A stretch of DNA of 64,000 nucleotides. Origin: Suilimivivens sp964614185. Lineage in GTDB: Bacteria > Bacillota > Clostridia > Lachnospirales > Lachnospiraceae. The stretch is taken from positions 1 through 64,000 of the forward strand of contig CAZTKJ010000002.1 in the NCBI GenBank assembly GCA_964614185.1. The letters are read 5' to 3'. The first letter of the stretch is position 1. Each line of letters opens with the position of its first letter. Under the pieces are notes generated by a model that worked only from the letters and a program-made list of their open reading frames with translations, made no database searches and was not told the DNA's origin. A program made the position numbers and the translations under genes. Positions 7,313 to 15,876 of this stretch are shown here, one piece after another.

Positions 7313-9502
7313 TTACATGCTCTTCCTTTCTGCAATTTCTGCCATTTTAGCTTCATTCAGCCTGGTATCACCGTGTACCCGTGAATAAGAAAGATAGCCG
7401 TTCATCCGGTCAATCTTGGTCAGATTCTTGCTGCCGCATACAGGGCATACATCCATTTCAAGCTCCTGATGTCCACAGTCATCACAATAAGCAAGGGAGA
7501 GATTAACACCCTCATAAAATCCCATATCCATGGCTCTTCTGATCAACGTCTTAATTGCTTCCATGTTATAGTCAATAGGATATTTAACATACTGTATCTT
7601 ACCGCCGTTGCAAAGCTCCCAAAAGCGATATTCAAGATTCTGTTTATCAATAGGCGTAATATCTTCCGTCACATGGCAGTGGAAACTGTTAGAAACATAC
7701 TCTCTGTCTGACACTCCTTCCACTATACCATATTTGGCACGGAACTGCTTAACCTGTAAACCGCATAAGCTTTCAGCAGGAGTTCCATAAATAGCGTACA
7801 AATTACCATCTGCCTCTTTAAATTCATTGATCTTTTCATTGATGTGTTCAAGCACTTCAAGAGCAAACGCTCCGTCTTCTACCAAAGATTTTCCGTTGTA
7901 AAGCTCCTGCAGTTCATTAAATGCCGTAATACCAAAGCTGGCTGTTGCCGCTTTTAAAATCGGTTTGATCTTATCGGAAAGAGCCAGATGCCCTCCAAGG
8001 AAACCACCTTCACAATATGCCAACGGATTTGTTGAGGCACGCATTTCACCAAGATATGCATACGTTCTGATATGAAGCTGGCGGATCAGATTCAGATAAT
8101 AATCAAGAACCTCATAAAAATCACGGCTCTCCTGTCTTGATTTTGCAAGGATCATAGGCAGATGCAAAGAAACTGCACCTATATTGAACCGGCCTACAAA
8201 AATCGGTGCATCCTGTTCATCAGCCGGGTGCATTCCCCCTCTCTCATACCATGGCGATAAAAAGGCTCTGCATCCCATAGGAGAAATTACTTTCCCATAC
8301 TGCTTATACATGCTTGCAATATAACCCTTTCCTGTCAGGGAAAGCCAGTCAGGATACATGGTCTTGGCTGAACACTGAACGCCTGCCTCAAAAACATCCT
8401 CCAGTTCTTTTCCGGCACCATGAAGATTTTCGTCATATAAAAAGACGATCTTAGGGAATAATACCGGTTTTTTACAATCTTTCTTTCCCTGCCCTTTTCT
8501 GCGGACGTTTAAAAGTGAAATAGTTGCAAGCCTTGCAAATCTTCCTGTACCGATTCCTGCCGTAACGGTAATGAACGGGTAATCACCGCGGCTGCTGGCT
8601 ACTGTGTTAAATTTATATTCCCAGCCCTGGAAACCCTGCTCAAATTCTCTCTTTACATCTGCATAAGCTTCTGCTTCTGCTGTTTCCTTATCAATTCCAA
8701 GTTTCGTATATTTCTTAATACTCTTCTGATATGTTTTTTCTGCATAAGGCTCCAGAATCTTATCAACCTCAGGCACCGTAAAACCACCGTATTGCTGGCT
8801 GGCTGCACTTAAAACAATATCTCCGATAACGTCAAATGCCACATCCAGCGTTTTGGGCTCATTGTACCAGATATTTCCCATTTCAAAACCGCCTGTCAGC
8901 ACACTGGAAACATCAAACAGACAGCAGTTCATGGTATCTCTTCTTGCCGACATATCATGGACATAAATATACCCATCGCGGCACGCCTGTATTTCCTCTG
9001 TAGTCATAAAGAATTTTTGATAAAGTTCTTTATTAAACTGATTAAAAATAAGACTTCTCTTCGTAGATACAAGGGCACTGTCCGTATTGGCATTTTCCTT
9101 ATCACCTACATACATAATGGACTGGCTCTTTTTATAAACATCGTCCATCATGCGTACGAAGTCTTGTTTATAATTTCTATAGTCACGATAACTTTTAGCT
9201 ACAATAGGTTTAACATCTTCAAGAGCGCTTTCCACAATATTATGCATAATGGGAATCGGAATCTGCTCCTGTTCAAGTTCATCTACTTTATCTACCACAT
9301 ATTGACAAATATGCTGCTTTTCTTCATCTGTAAATTTAGTAAGGGCACGATAAGCGCTTTTTCCTACTGCATCTATTACTTTTTGTACATTAAACGCTTC
9401 GAGACTTCCGTCTTTTTTAATAACCTTGACATCTTTCTTCGGTTTATATAAACCACCGTATTTGGCATCCTGTTCGTTACTATGCATTTCCATGCTGTTC
9501 AT
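7313..9502 (-). CDS. nrdD: Anaerobic ribonucleoside-triphosphate reductase, class III
   Basis: A 729-residue class III ribonucleotide reductase that makes dNTPs from NTPs using a glycyl radical and formate as reductant. An ATP-cone regulatory domain fills about residues 25-115 (VIKKDGSLEAFNVQKVIDAV). Next come the barrel, then a C-terminal zinc site with CDDC and CPVC pairs at about 675-692, and the radical-bearing glycine in RMNGYL at about residue 702. The start ATG is 7 bp after GGAGG. Upstream are two NrdR-like boxes overlapping a promoter. Its presence with nrdG implies DNA synthesis without oxygen, as expected for an obligate anaerobe. Confidence 0.97.
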   Translation of the reverse strand: MNSMEMHSNEQDAKYGGLYKPKKDVKVIKKDGSLEAFNVQKVIDAVGKSAYRALTKFTDEEKQHICQYVVDKVDELEQEQIPIPIMHNIVESALEDVKPIVAKSYRDYRNYKQDFVRMMDDVYKKSQSIMYVGDKENANTDSALVSTKRSLIFNQFNKELYQKFFMTTEEIQACRDGYIYVHDMSARRDTMNCCLFDVSSVLTGGFEMGNIWYNEPKTLDVAFDVIGDIVLSAASQQYGGFTVPEVDKILEPYAEKTYQKSIKKYTKLGIDKETAEAEAYADVKREFEQGFQGWEYKFNTVASSRGDYPFITVTAGIGTGRFARLATISLLNVRRKGQGKKDCKKPVLFPKIVFLYDENLHGAGKELEDVFEAGVQCSAKTMYPDWLSLTGKGYIASMYKQYGKVISPMGCRAFLSPWYERGGMHPADEQDAPIFVGRFNIGAVSLHLPMILAKSRQESRDFYEVLDYYLNLIRQLHIRTYAYLGEMRASTNPLAYCEGGFLGGHLALSDKIKPILKAATASFGITAFNELQELYNGKSLVEDGAFALEVLEHINEKINEFKEADGNLYAIYGTPAESLCGLQVKQFRAKYGIVEGVSDREYVSNSFHCHVTEDITPIDKQNLEYRFWELCNGGKIQYVKYPIDYNMEAIKTLIRRAMDMGFYEGVNLSLAYCDDCGHQELEMDVCPVCGSKNLTKIDRMNGYLSYSRVHGDTRLNEAKMAEIAERKSM

Positions 9503-9537
9503 TTCATATCCTCCGTTCCCCTCTTGATCATCAAAAG

Positions 9538-9553
9538 CTACTAAATCTAGTAT
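9538..9553. promoter_or_regulatory. NrdR-like box, proximal
   Basis: The core CTAAATCTAG (9541-9550) fits the NrdR-box core CWATATATWG at most positions, with ACT/AGT-type flanks. It overlaps the -10 region of the nrdD promoter. Confidence 0.55.
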
Positions 9554-9573
9554 TTCGGTTATTTCTACCTCAA
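9544..9573 (-). promoter_or_regulatory. SigA-type promoter of nrdD-nrdG-dut
   Basis: On the minus strand TTGAGG (9568-9573), 18-bp spacer, TAGATT (9544-9549). Each element lies inside one of the two NrdR-like boxes, a layout in which the repressor would occlude RNA polymerase. Confidence 0.5.
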
Positions 9574-9583
9574 TATGTAGTGG
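9568..9583. promoter_or_regulatory. NrdR-like box, distal
   Basis: The core CAATATGTAG (9571-9580) fits CWATATATWG. Its centre is 30 bp from the proximal box, about three helical turns, which is close to the usual paired NrdR arrangement. It overlaps the -35 element. Confidence 0.6.
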
Positions 9584-9668
9584 TAATTATTAGTATATAC
9601 ATTCAAATTAATACTGTCAATGAAATCTGTCCGTAAAAATAACCAAAAAAAGAAGGGTAGATTTGGTA

Positions 9669-10838
9669 TTATTTTAAAATACCTGAATCGGCTATTGCCT
9701 GCACAGCTTCTTTTATTTTTGTCAAGGGCATAGTAAGAGCAAAACGCACATGCCCTTTGCCAAGTTCCCCAAAACTGCTTCCCGGAGTGCAAAGCACACC
9801 TGATTTTTCCAACAGTTTCATAACAAAATCGACATCATCCTCATAGCCTTTGGGAATCCTTGTCCAGGCAAACATGGTTCCCTCACTGTCCTCTATATCC
9901 CATCCGATAGCACGAAGGCCTCTGCATAAAGCATCTCTCCTTTCCTGATATTTCATACATTGTTCCTTTATTCCGTCATCCGGCCCGGTAAGAGCTGCCA
10001 CTGCACCATACTGCACCGGTAAAAAAGCTCCGTAATCGATCTGGGATCTTAACTTTTTAAAATTCTGCACCAAAAACTCATTCCCTATAAGGAATCCCAT
10101 TCTCGCTCCCGTGTAGTTGTAGCTTTTGGACAGAGAATAAAATTCCACGCATATTTCTTTTGCTCCTTCAAAAGAAAGAATTGATTTTCCCACACGCCCA
10201 TCATAAATAATATCAGAGTATGCATTGTCATGAACAATGATGATCTTATTTTCCTTCGCCCATGAAATCAGTTTTCTGTAAAAATCATCAGGCGCTGCTT
10301 TACATATGGGATTTAAAGGATAAGAAACAATCATGAACTTTGCTTTTCTTTTGATATCCTCATCTATTCCTTCTAAATCGGGCAGGTAATTATTTTCCTG
10401 CAAAAGAGGATAGGTTACGATATCTGCCATAGCAAGAGAAGGACCAATGGCAAAAATAGGGTACCCTGGATCCGGCACCAGAACAATATCTCCCGGATCG
10501 CACAACGAAAATCCAATATGTGCAATGCCCTCCTGAGAGCCATATACTGCCGTTATTTCATTAACAGACAGTTCAACCTGATATCTTGTTTGGTAACGTT
10601 CTGCCACTGCATGTAAAAGCTCCGGGATCTCTTTAAGGGAATACTTATAGTTTTCCGGTTTTTTTGCTGCTTCCACTACTGCCTCTATGATATGAGGCGC
10701 CGGTTCAAAATCAGGAGTTCCCACCGAAAGATTATAGACTTTTCTTCCTTTCCTCTCCATCTCTTCTTTTTTTTCATTTAAAAGCTGGAAGATTCCTTCT
10801 TCATAATTTTTCATTCTTTCTGCAATCTGTAAATCCAT
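9669..10838 (-). CDS. PLP-dependent class I/II aminotransferase
   Basis: A 389-residue fold-type I aminotransferase. Visible landmarks are LSVGTPDFEP near the N-terminus, the DPGYPIF segment, the NP loop (SYPLNPIC), the HDNAYSDIIYDG segment, and the PLP-binding lysine in YSLSKSYNYTGARMG at about residue 238, followed by the C-terminal arginine region RFALTMP. The sequence resembles the aspartate/LL-diaminopimelate/alanine-type group, but the amino donor cannot be fixed from sequence alone. The start ATG follows GGAGAGAG. It sits alone behind a weak promoter and next to the WYL regulator, which may or may not be functionally linked. Confidence 0.85.
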   Translation of the reverse strand: MDLQIAERMKNYEEGIFQLLNEKKEEMERKGRKVYNLSVGTPDFEPAPHIIEAVVEAAKKPENYKYSLKEIPELLHAVAERYQTRYQVELSVNEITAVYGSQEGIAHIGFSLCDPGDIVLVPDPGYPIFAIGPSLAMADIVTYPLLQENNYLPDLEGIDEDIKRKAKFMIVSYPLNPICKAAPDDFYRKLISWAKENKIIIVHDNAYSDIIYDGRVGKSILSFEGAKEICVEFYSLSKSYNYTGARMGFLIGNEFLVQNFKKLRSQIDYGAFLPVQYGAVAALTGPDDGIKEQCMKYQERRDALCRGLRAIGWDIEDSEGTMFAWTRIPKGYEDDVDFVMKLLEKSGVLCTPGSSFGELGKGHVRFALTMPLTKIKEAVQAIADSGILK

Positions 10839-10858
10839 TTTAAACTCTCTCCGTTTCT

Positions 10859-10886
10859 TCTATAGTCAAAACCCCGCTGTAAACAA
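10859..10886 (-). promoter_or_regulatory. Possible promoter of the aminotransferase gene
   Basis: On the minus strand TTGTTT (10881-10886), 16-bp spacer, TATAGA (10859-10864). It is 21 bp before the start codon. It is a weak match and tentative. Confidence 0.35.
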
Positions 10887-10893
10887 TGGGCAA

Positions 10894-11913
10894 TCAGCTT
10901 TGCTTTATGACATTTTCTTTAGCACTGTAGCTTTGCAGGATATCTTTTAAATAATCAATATAATCCCTTCTGATATTTTCAGGTGACAAAATACTTACCT
11001 GATGGGACAAACCTGTCAGCCATCCGTAAAACTGCCCGCTTACGGCTACTTTGATTCTGGCACTGACCATTCCTTCTTCTCTTTTTCGAATATCAATTTT
11101 CTTTCCAAATCTGTCAATGAGAATTCCTATCATGGATATGGGAAGCAGTAATGTAACTGTCTGCTCTTCTCCTCCGAACATACCGAAAGTCGTATTAATA
11201 TAAGACACGAGGTCCGTCTTGTTAAGAGTTTCCGTTCCCTTTCTTTTTTCTCCCACAACAGATTCAATATGACTCATCTTATCCACACGGAAATGCTTCA
11301 TTTTTTCTTCCTGCTCATCATATGCGATCAAATAATAATTTTCATCCCGCCATGTAAGCAAAAGCGGACTGACATGATAAAGCCGGCCTTCTTTTCTTTG
11401 CCGCAGCTCCTTTTGAATCGTCCACTCCATATAGGTAAATACAATAGGCACATCTTCCTGAATGGCATTATGTATCTCATCCACATTATAATAGATGCTC
11501 TCATTTTCTGCTTTTATCCTGCCTGCTACCAGCACCTGTCTTTGAAGCTTTTTGGCATCATAAGGACCTGCCAGCTTTTCAATCTTGGCTATCAGGTCTT
11601 TTGACTTTTTCTGCGTGATAAAACGGGAGGCCTGAACGGCATCTACCAGCAGCTTTAATTCAGGAAGTTCAAATTCTCTGCCGGCCAGATAATACCCGCC
11701 GGCCTCTCTCTTTTTTACATGGAGAATATCATATCCAAAATCCATCAGACACCTGATATCATCATAAATGCTTTTTCTTTCTGCATTAACATCATATTTG
11801 GAAAGCTCCATGATCAGATCATTTGCAGAAAGGCAATGATTTTCATCTGTTTTTTCAGCCAGTATTTTTAAAAGATACAGAAGCTTCATCTTCTGATTAG
11901 CGGATTTAGGCAT
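10894..11913 (-). CDS. WYL-domain transcriptional regulator with N-terminal HTH
   Basis: A 339-residue regulator of the HTH-WYL type. Residues about 1-75 form a DeoR-like winged helix (KMKLLYLLKILAEKT, then ERKSIYDDIRCLMDFGYDI). The middle holds the WYL domain with the SPLLLTWRDENYYLIAYDE strand pair and FRVDKMSHIE. A C-terminal extension follows. WYL domains sense nucleotide or nucleic-acid ligands in several regulators. The gene overlaps the HAD phosphatase gene by 8 bp and follows it in one transcript. A long perfect palindrome upstream of the HAD gene is a candidate operator. Targets are unknown. Confidence 0.88.
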   Translation of the reverse strand: MPKSANQKMKLLYLLKILAEKTDENHCLSANDLIMELSKYDVNAERKSIYDDIRCLMDFGYDILHVKKREAGGYYLAGREFELPELKLLVDAVQASRFITQKKSKDLIAKIEKLAGPYDAKKLQRQVLVAGRIKAENESIYYNVDEIHNAIQEDVPIVFTYMEWTIQKELRQRKEGRLYHVSPLLLTWRDENYYLIAYDEQEEKMKHFRVDKMSHIESVVGEKRKGTETLNKTDLVSYINTTFGMFGGEEQTVTLLLPISMIGILIDRFGKKIDIRKREEGMVSARIKVAVSGQFYGWLTGLSHQVSILSPENIRRDYIDYLKDILQSYSAKENVIKQS

Positions 11914-12598
11914 TTAATACCTCCTTTATATTCCACAAATGGTCAATTTCATAATCTATACGAACATCATTGCTTTTTTCTTTATGTTCAGGATTGTACC
12001 AGCAGCAGGAAATTCCCGCTCTGTTTCCGCCGAGCATATCACTGGTTAAAGAATCCCCTACAATGATCGTCTTTTCTTTTTGGAAATCAGGTATTTTTTC
12101 AAAACATTTTTCAAAAAATTCTTTATTTGGTTTAGGACTTCCCAAAACTTCTGAAATAAAAATCCCATCCATGATCTTATCAAATCCTGACAGCCTCATT
12201 TTATTTTGCTGAGTCCATTCTACACCGTTTGTCACTACATACTGACGGTAATCTTTTTTAAGCTCTCTGCACAGTCTGTAGGAATCATCCTGATAAAAAT
12301 AAACAGAACCCAATGCCTTCTGGTAAACAGGCGCAATATCTTCTACCTTAATATCGCAGATAGAAAGAGCTTCAAACAAAGATCGGAAACGTCCGGATTG
12401 GATTTCCTGCTTATCAATTTCCCCTTTTTCATACCGCTTCCAGTATGAATCATTGATCCTTGAAAATAATTGAACAGTTTCATCCTGAATGATTTTTCCA
12501 AACTGCTTAAATGTGTCCTTCAGGGCATAATTTTCCGATTTTTTAAAATCCAGCAGTGTCTGGTCAACATCCCACAAAATAATTTCATACTTTTTCAT
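11906..12598 (-). CDS. HAD-superfamily hydrolase, YjjG-like nucleotidase type
   Basis: A 230-residue HAD hydrolase of subfamily IA. Motif I is WDVDQTLLDF, with the nucleophile Asp and the acid/base Asp two residues later. Motif II is the VTNGV segment. Motif III/IV are SPKPNKEFF and VGDSLTSDMLGG. The order and the LLDF start resemble YjjG/YfnB-type 5'-nucleotidases, which remove phosphate from deoxy- and modified pyrimidine nucleotides, but substrate choice cannot be read from sequence. The start MKKYE was chosen after AAAGAGATTTT; the longer frame runs through a palindromic hairpin. It is co-transcribed with the WYL regulator. Confidence 0.85.
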   Translation of the reverse strand: MKKYEIILWDVDQTLLDFKKSENYALKDTFKQFGKIIQDETVQLFSRINDSYWKRYEKGEIDKQEIQSGRFRSLFEALSICDIKVEDIAPVYQKALGSVYFYQDDSYRLCRELKKDYRQYVVTNGVEWTQQNKMRLSGFDKIMDGIFISEVLGSPKPNKEFFEKCFEKIPDFQKEKTIIVGDSLTSDMLGGNRAGISCCWYNPEHKEKSNDVRIDYEIDHLWNIKEVLNA

Positions 12599-12644
12599 AA
12601 AATCTCTTTCCCCATGGTCTTTTGTAAGAATAATTCCCTCATAT

Positions 12645-12681
12645 ATGGAAAAAGTGTTCATTAACTGAACACTTTTTCCAT
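12645..12681. repeat. Perfect 16-bp inverted repeat between the HAD gene and the small membrane protein gene
   Basis: Arms 12645-12660 and 12666-12681 are exact complements (core GGAAAAAGTGTTCA), separated by five bases. It starts at the stop codon of the 47-residue gene. There is no T-run after it on the minus strand, so it is either a weak terminator, an RNA processing hairpin, or an operator for the HAD-WYL pair. Confidence 0.7.
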
Positions 12682-12824
12682 TATTCCAATGCTTTTTCTT
12701 TTTCATTTTTACTTTTTCTCATTTTAATACCGATAAAAATCGCCACACCGGCAATTACTACAATAATTGCCATCAACAACAGATACGACATAAACGTATT
12801 TAGAAATGAAATCAAATTGCTCAT
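12681..12824 (-). CDS. Small membrane protein, 47 residues, function unknown
   Basis: A short gene read directly from the sequence: start MSNLISFLNTF, one hydrophobic helix (SYLLLMAIIVVIAGVAIFIG) at about residues 13-32, then a strongly basic and charged tail KMRKSKNEKEKALE. The ATG at 12824 follows AAGGAAGG. A good promoter lies in the end of the neighbouring MutS-like gene, and a perfect palindrome begins at its stop codon. Promoter, ribosome site and hairpin together support a real small gene. It has a single-pass N-out/C-in pattern by the positive-inside rule. No function is proposed. Confidence 0.72.
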   Translation of the reverse strand: MSNLISFLNTFMSYLLLMAIIVVIAGVAIFIGIKMRKSKNEKEKALE

Positions 12825-12859
12825 ATAGAAATCGCCTTCCTTATTTGGGTTTATTTTTT

Positions 12860-12888
12860 ATTTTAGCATGTCCAGTTTCCTTTTTCAA
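12860..12888 (-). promoter_or_regulatory. SigA-type promoter of the 47-residue gene
   Basis: On the minus strand TTGAAA (12883-12888), 17-bp spacer, TAAAAT (12860-12865), lying within the last codons of the MutS-like gene and 36 bp before the small gene start. Confidence 0.6.
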
Positions 12889-14542
12889 GAAAATCAGATG
12901 CCATCTTTTCTGCTTCTTTTACAATTATTTCATCATATCCCATAATACTCAAAAGCTTAATAGCGTTTCTGGTAGCTGCCCGTCCGCTTAAAAGTTTATA
13001 GTTAAACACTATATCATTTTCCCTGATTTCTTCTTCAAAATGATAGTTCGTATAAAAACCTTCCAGTAAATGAGTCAGTTCTATATCATGAGTTGCGGCA
13101 AAACAAATGCAATTTCCCCCGCACAAGCTCTTTAATATCTGGGCTGACGCTGCAATCCTCTCTACCGTATTGGTACCTCGCAGAACTTCATCCACAAAAC
13201 AAAGCAATGGAACCCCCTGTTCTTTTTCGGCATCCAGAATACGCTTTAAAGCCTTGATCTCCACCATATAATAGCTGTCTCCGCCTTGAATGTCATCTCT
13301 AAGCGTCATAGAGGAACAGACCCTGAAAATACCCATCTGAAAGGAATCTGCCATACAGGTATGAATTGTCTGTGCCAAAATCACATTAAGGGCTACTGCC
13401 TTTAAAAATGTGGATTTTCCGGATGCATTGGAACCCGTGATCAAAACGCTTCCTGTTTCCTCAATATTATTTTTAACAGGTTCTTTTATCAAAGGATGAT
13501 AAAGATTTACAGCTTTAATAACAGGCGCATCTGCAATCTTGGGAATACAATAATCAGGATTCCCTTCCCTGAATGCTCCCACTGCTATGAGTGCATCTAT
13601 CCTGCCTATAATGGTCAGCATGGTATCGATACTTTCCGTATGATTCCTGACTTCCCTGAGCATACGATTGAATTGTATTAAATCCAAATGAAACAGCATG
13701 CGCAGATAGTCAAACACTACGTCAATCAGGTTGGAGGAAGCCGACATTCTCCCCGGTGACATTAAAAGAAAGGATCCTCTTTTAAATTTGGAAAATTCAT
13801 GTAAAATTTTATTCAAAATCCTGCTTTCTTCCGATAAAACAGTCACTTTTTCGTCAAGGAAAAGTTCTACTGTATGAAGCAGCCTGAATATATAAGCAAA
13901 ACTGGTAATATAGGGGTCGATTTCATGTTTAACCTTAAAATAAGACAAAATATTGGTAATAAACACACATGCCATTGCACAAAGTCCTAAAGGCAGATTT
14001 AAAAAAAGAATAAAAATACTGATCATTACCAGTCCAAATGAAAGATAATGCTGCTTGTTGCTGCGTTCTCCTAAATCATTCAGATAGTCTAAGTAATCAT
14101 AAATAGAAAACTTGCCTGTTTTGCCAAGTTTTGCAAGCAACACCTGACAGGATACCCGCTCTTTTTCATGCTCTCTAAAGAACGTGATCAGCTCTTCCGT
14201 CCGATTAAGCTCTTCTTCTGTATAGACCGGCGTACGCAGCATATAATAAAGGAATTCCTCTCCCGATGCAGACATGGTATAATCCATTTGCCTGAATATT
14301 TCATCCATATTCAGATCATTCCATGTAATATCATCAATGTAAAATCCTGTTTTATGCTTTTCAAAGTAATGGGATATACTTTTAAGTCGTTCTGATGGAT
14401 AAGATTTTTGCGGAAGTATCCCATAATCACTGTATAATTTTGCGATAAAATTCTTTTCTTCTTTTTTGTAATCCCAAAATCCTTTTAAAATAAGCAGTAA
14501 AATGATCAAAAGCATCACTGCCGCAAAAATGATATATTCCAT
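12863..14542 (-). CDS. Membrane-anchored MutS-like ATPase (MutS domain V)
   Basis: A 559-residue protein with an N-terminal membrane helix (IIFAAVMLLIILLLILKGFW) and two more hydrophobic segments near residues 170-210. A C-terminal MutS-type ABC ATPase domain follows. Walker A is TGSNASGKSTFLKA and Walker B is CFVDEVLRGTNT, followed by the AATHD His-loop. The mismatch-recognition domain of true MutS is absent, and the length is much shorter than MutS (about 850). It is therefore a MutS-related protein, not the mismatch repair enzyme. Such proteins occur in Firmicutes and Bacteroidetes but their role is not established. The start ATG follows GGAG. It stands alone between the salvage operon and the small membrane gene. 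Confidence 0.85.
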   Translation of the reverse strand: MEYIIFAAVMLLIILLLILKGFWDYKKEEKNFIAKLYSDYGILPQKSYPSERLKSISHYFEKHKTGFYIDDITWNDLNMDEIFRQMDYTMSASGEEFLYYMLRTPVYTEEELNRTEELITFFREHEKERVSCQVLLAKLGKTGKFSIYDYLDYLNDLGERSNKQHYLSFGLVMISIFILFLNLPLGLCAMACVFITNILSYFKVKHEIDPYITSFAYIFRLLHTVELFLDEKVTVLSEESRILNKILHEFSKFKRGSFLLMSPGRMSASSNLIDVVFDYLRMLFHLDLIQFNRMLREVRNHTESIDTMLTIIGRIDALIAVGAFREGNPDYCIPKIADAPVIKAVNLYHPLIKEPVKNNIEETGSVLITGSNASGKSTFLKAVALNVILAQTIHTCMADSFQMGIFRVCSSMTLRDDIQGGDSYYMVEIKALKRILDAEKEQGVPLLCFVDEVLRGTNTVERIAASAQILKSLCGGNCICFAATHDIELTHLLEGFYTNYHFEEEIRENDIVFNYKLLSGRAATRNAIKLLSIMGYDEIIVKEAEKMASDFLEKGNWTC

Positions 14543-14598
14543 ACTAACTCCAAGTCATTTATTCCCAATCCGTTTATTCTATAACATACCAGTTCCGG

Positions 14599-15876
14599 CT
14601 ATTTGTATTTATTAATGATCTCATTTGCTTTCCTGTAAATAGCTTCCGGCTTCTCCTTGGTTTTAAACTTTCCATTTTCATAAAGAATACGACCATGGAT
14701 CATCGTCATCTTAATGTTTATTTTACTGCCGCTATATACAATGTTCTTTGCAATATTATTTAATGGCTGCATGTTAGGCATATTCAAATCGATCATAATG
14801 ATATCTGCAAGCTTTCCTTCTGCAAGCACGTCAGCATCATAAATGCCCATTGCCATAGCTCCGTTTACCGTTGCCATTTTCAGTACTTCCCATGCATCGA
14901 TAGCAGATGCATCCTGTTCCTTTAACTTACCAAGTCCTGTAACCAGAAACATTTCACGAAACATATCGAGACAGTTATTGCTGGCCGGCCCATCCGTCCC
15001 TATGGCTACGGGTATGCCATTTGCAAGATATTTGGCAATAGGTGCAATGCCGCTTGCCAGTTTAGCATTGGAACCGGGATTGGTAACAGCGTATAATCCT
15101 CTTTGTTTCATAATTGCAATATCATCATCTGTCATATGGACGCAGTGATAAGCTCCTCCTCCGAAATCAAACAGGCCCAAAGAATCAAGAAAAGCCATAG
15201 GCGTCATGCCATATCTGTCCATACAACCCTTCACTTCCACTTCTGTTTCTGCCAGATGAGTGAATACAGGTGCTTTCCATTTATGGGCCAGCTCAGAAAT
15301 TTTCATCAGCAGTTCTTTAGAACATGTATATTCTGCGTGAAAACCAAGGCAAAATGACTGCAAAGGACTCTTGCCGTTGAGCTTTAAGTACCATTCTTCC
15401 AAAAGCTCAGGCGACTGGCTGAAATTATTGACACCACCAACCTGTACTCCTCTCATTCCCATTTCATCCAGGGCCCGAAAGATGGTTTCCGGCGTAAGAT
15501 ACATATCAAATACGGCGGTAATGCCGCTTGTCAAATATTCCAGTACGGCAAGTTTCGTCAATTCGTAAATATCTTCTCCTGTCAGTTTAGCTTCCACAGG
15601 AAATACCTGCTGATTTAACCATTCCTGTAAAGGGAGGTCATCTGCATAAGAACGCAGTAAAGTCATGGCTGAATGAGTATGGGCATTTTTAAATCCGGGC
15701 ATTAACAGATTGCCCATGCAGTCTATCTCTCTGTCCCAGGAAACGGGCATCATATCTTCCCTGCCGCTTTTCCCTACATAGATGATCCGTTCCTCTTTTA
15801 TCCATATTTCGCCAGGAAAAATATCCCTGTTCTCTTCCATGGTCAGGATTCTTGCGTTATAAAATCTTATGTTCAT
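14599..15876 (-). CDS. mtaD: Amidohydrolase, 5-methylthioadenosine/S-adenosylhomocysteine deaminase type
   Basis: A 425-residue amidohydrolase of the MTA/SAH deaminase group, which deaminates adenosine derivatives at a mononuclear metal site. Metal ligands: HTH at residues 66-68 (GFKNAHTHSAMTLLRSYADD), later HAEYTC, HLAET, and GTDGPASNNCLDM carrying the catalytic Asp. The MTLLRSYADDLPLQEWL stretch is characteristic of this subfamily. The start overlaps the cdd stop as ATGA and has GGAGG at good distance. It is last in a punA-cdd-mtaD row, so the operon recycles purine and pyrimidine nucleosides. Related enzymes act on other adenosine compounds, so substrate preference is inferred. Confidence 0.85.
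   Translation of the reverse strand: MNIRFYNARILTMEENRDIFPGEIWIKEERIIYVGKSGREDMMPVSWDREIDCMGNLLMPGFKNAHTHSAMTLLRSYADDLPLQEWLNQQVFPVEAKLTGEDIYELTKLAVLEYLTSGITAVFDMYLTPETIFRALDEMGMRGVQVGGVNNFSQSPELLEEWYLKLNGKSPLQSFCLGFHAEYTCSKELLMKISELAHKWKAPVFTHLAETEVEVKGCMDRYGMTPMAFLDSLGLFDFGGGAYHCVHMTDDDIAIMKQRGLYAVTNPGSNAKLASGIAPIAKYLANGIPVAIGTDGPASNNCLDMFREMFLVTGLGKLKEQDASAIDAWEVLKMATVNGAMAMGIYDADVLAEGKLADIIMIDLNMPNMQPLNNIAKNIVYSGSKINIKMTMIHGRILYENGKFKTKEKPEAIYRKANEIINKYK

Noticed and set aside
8957..9451. 164-codon plus-strand open frame inside nrdD
   Set aside because: Antisense shadow of nrdD; no ribosome site and low-complexity translation.
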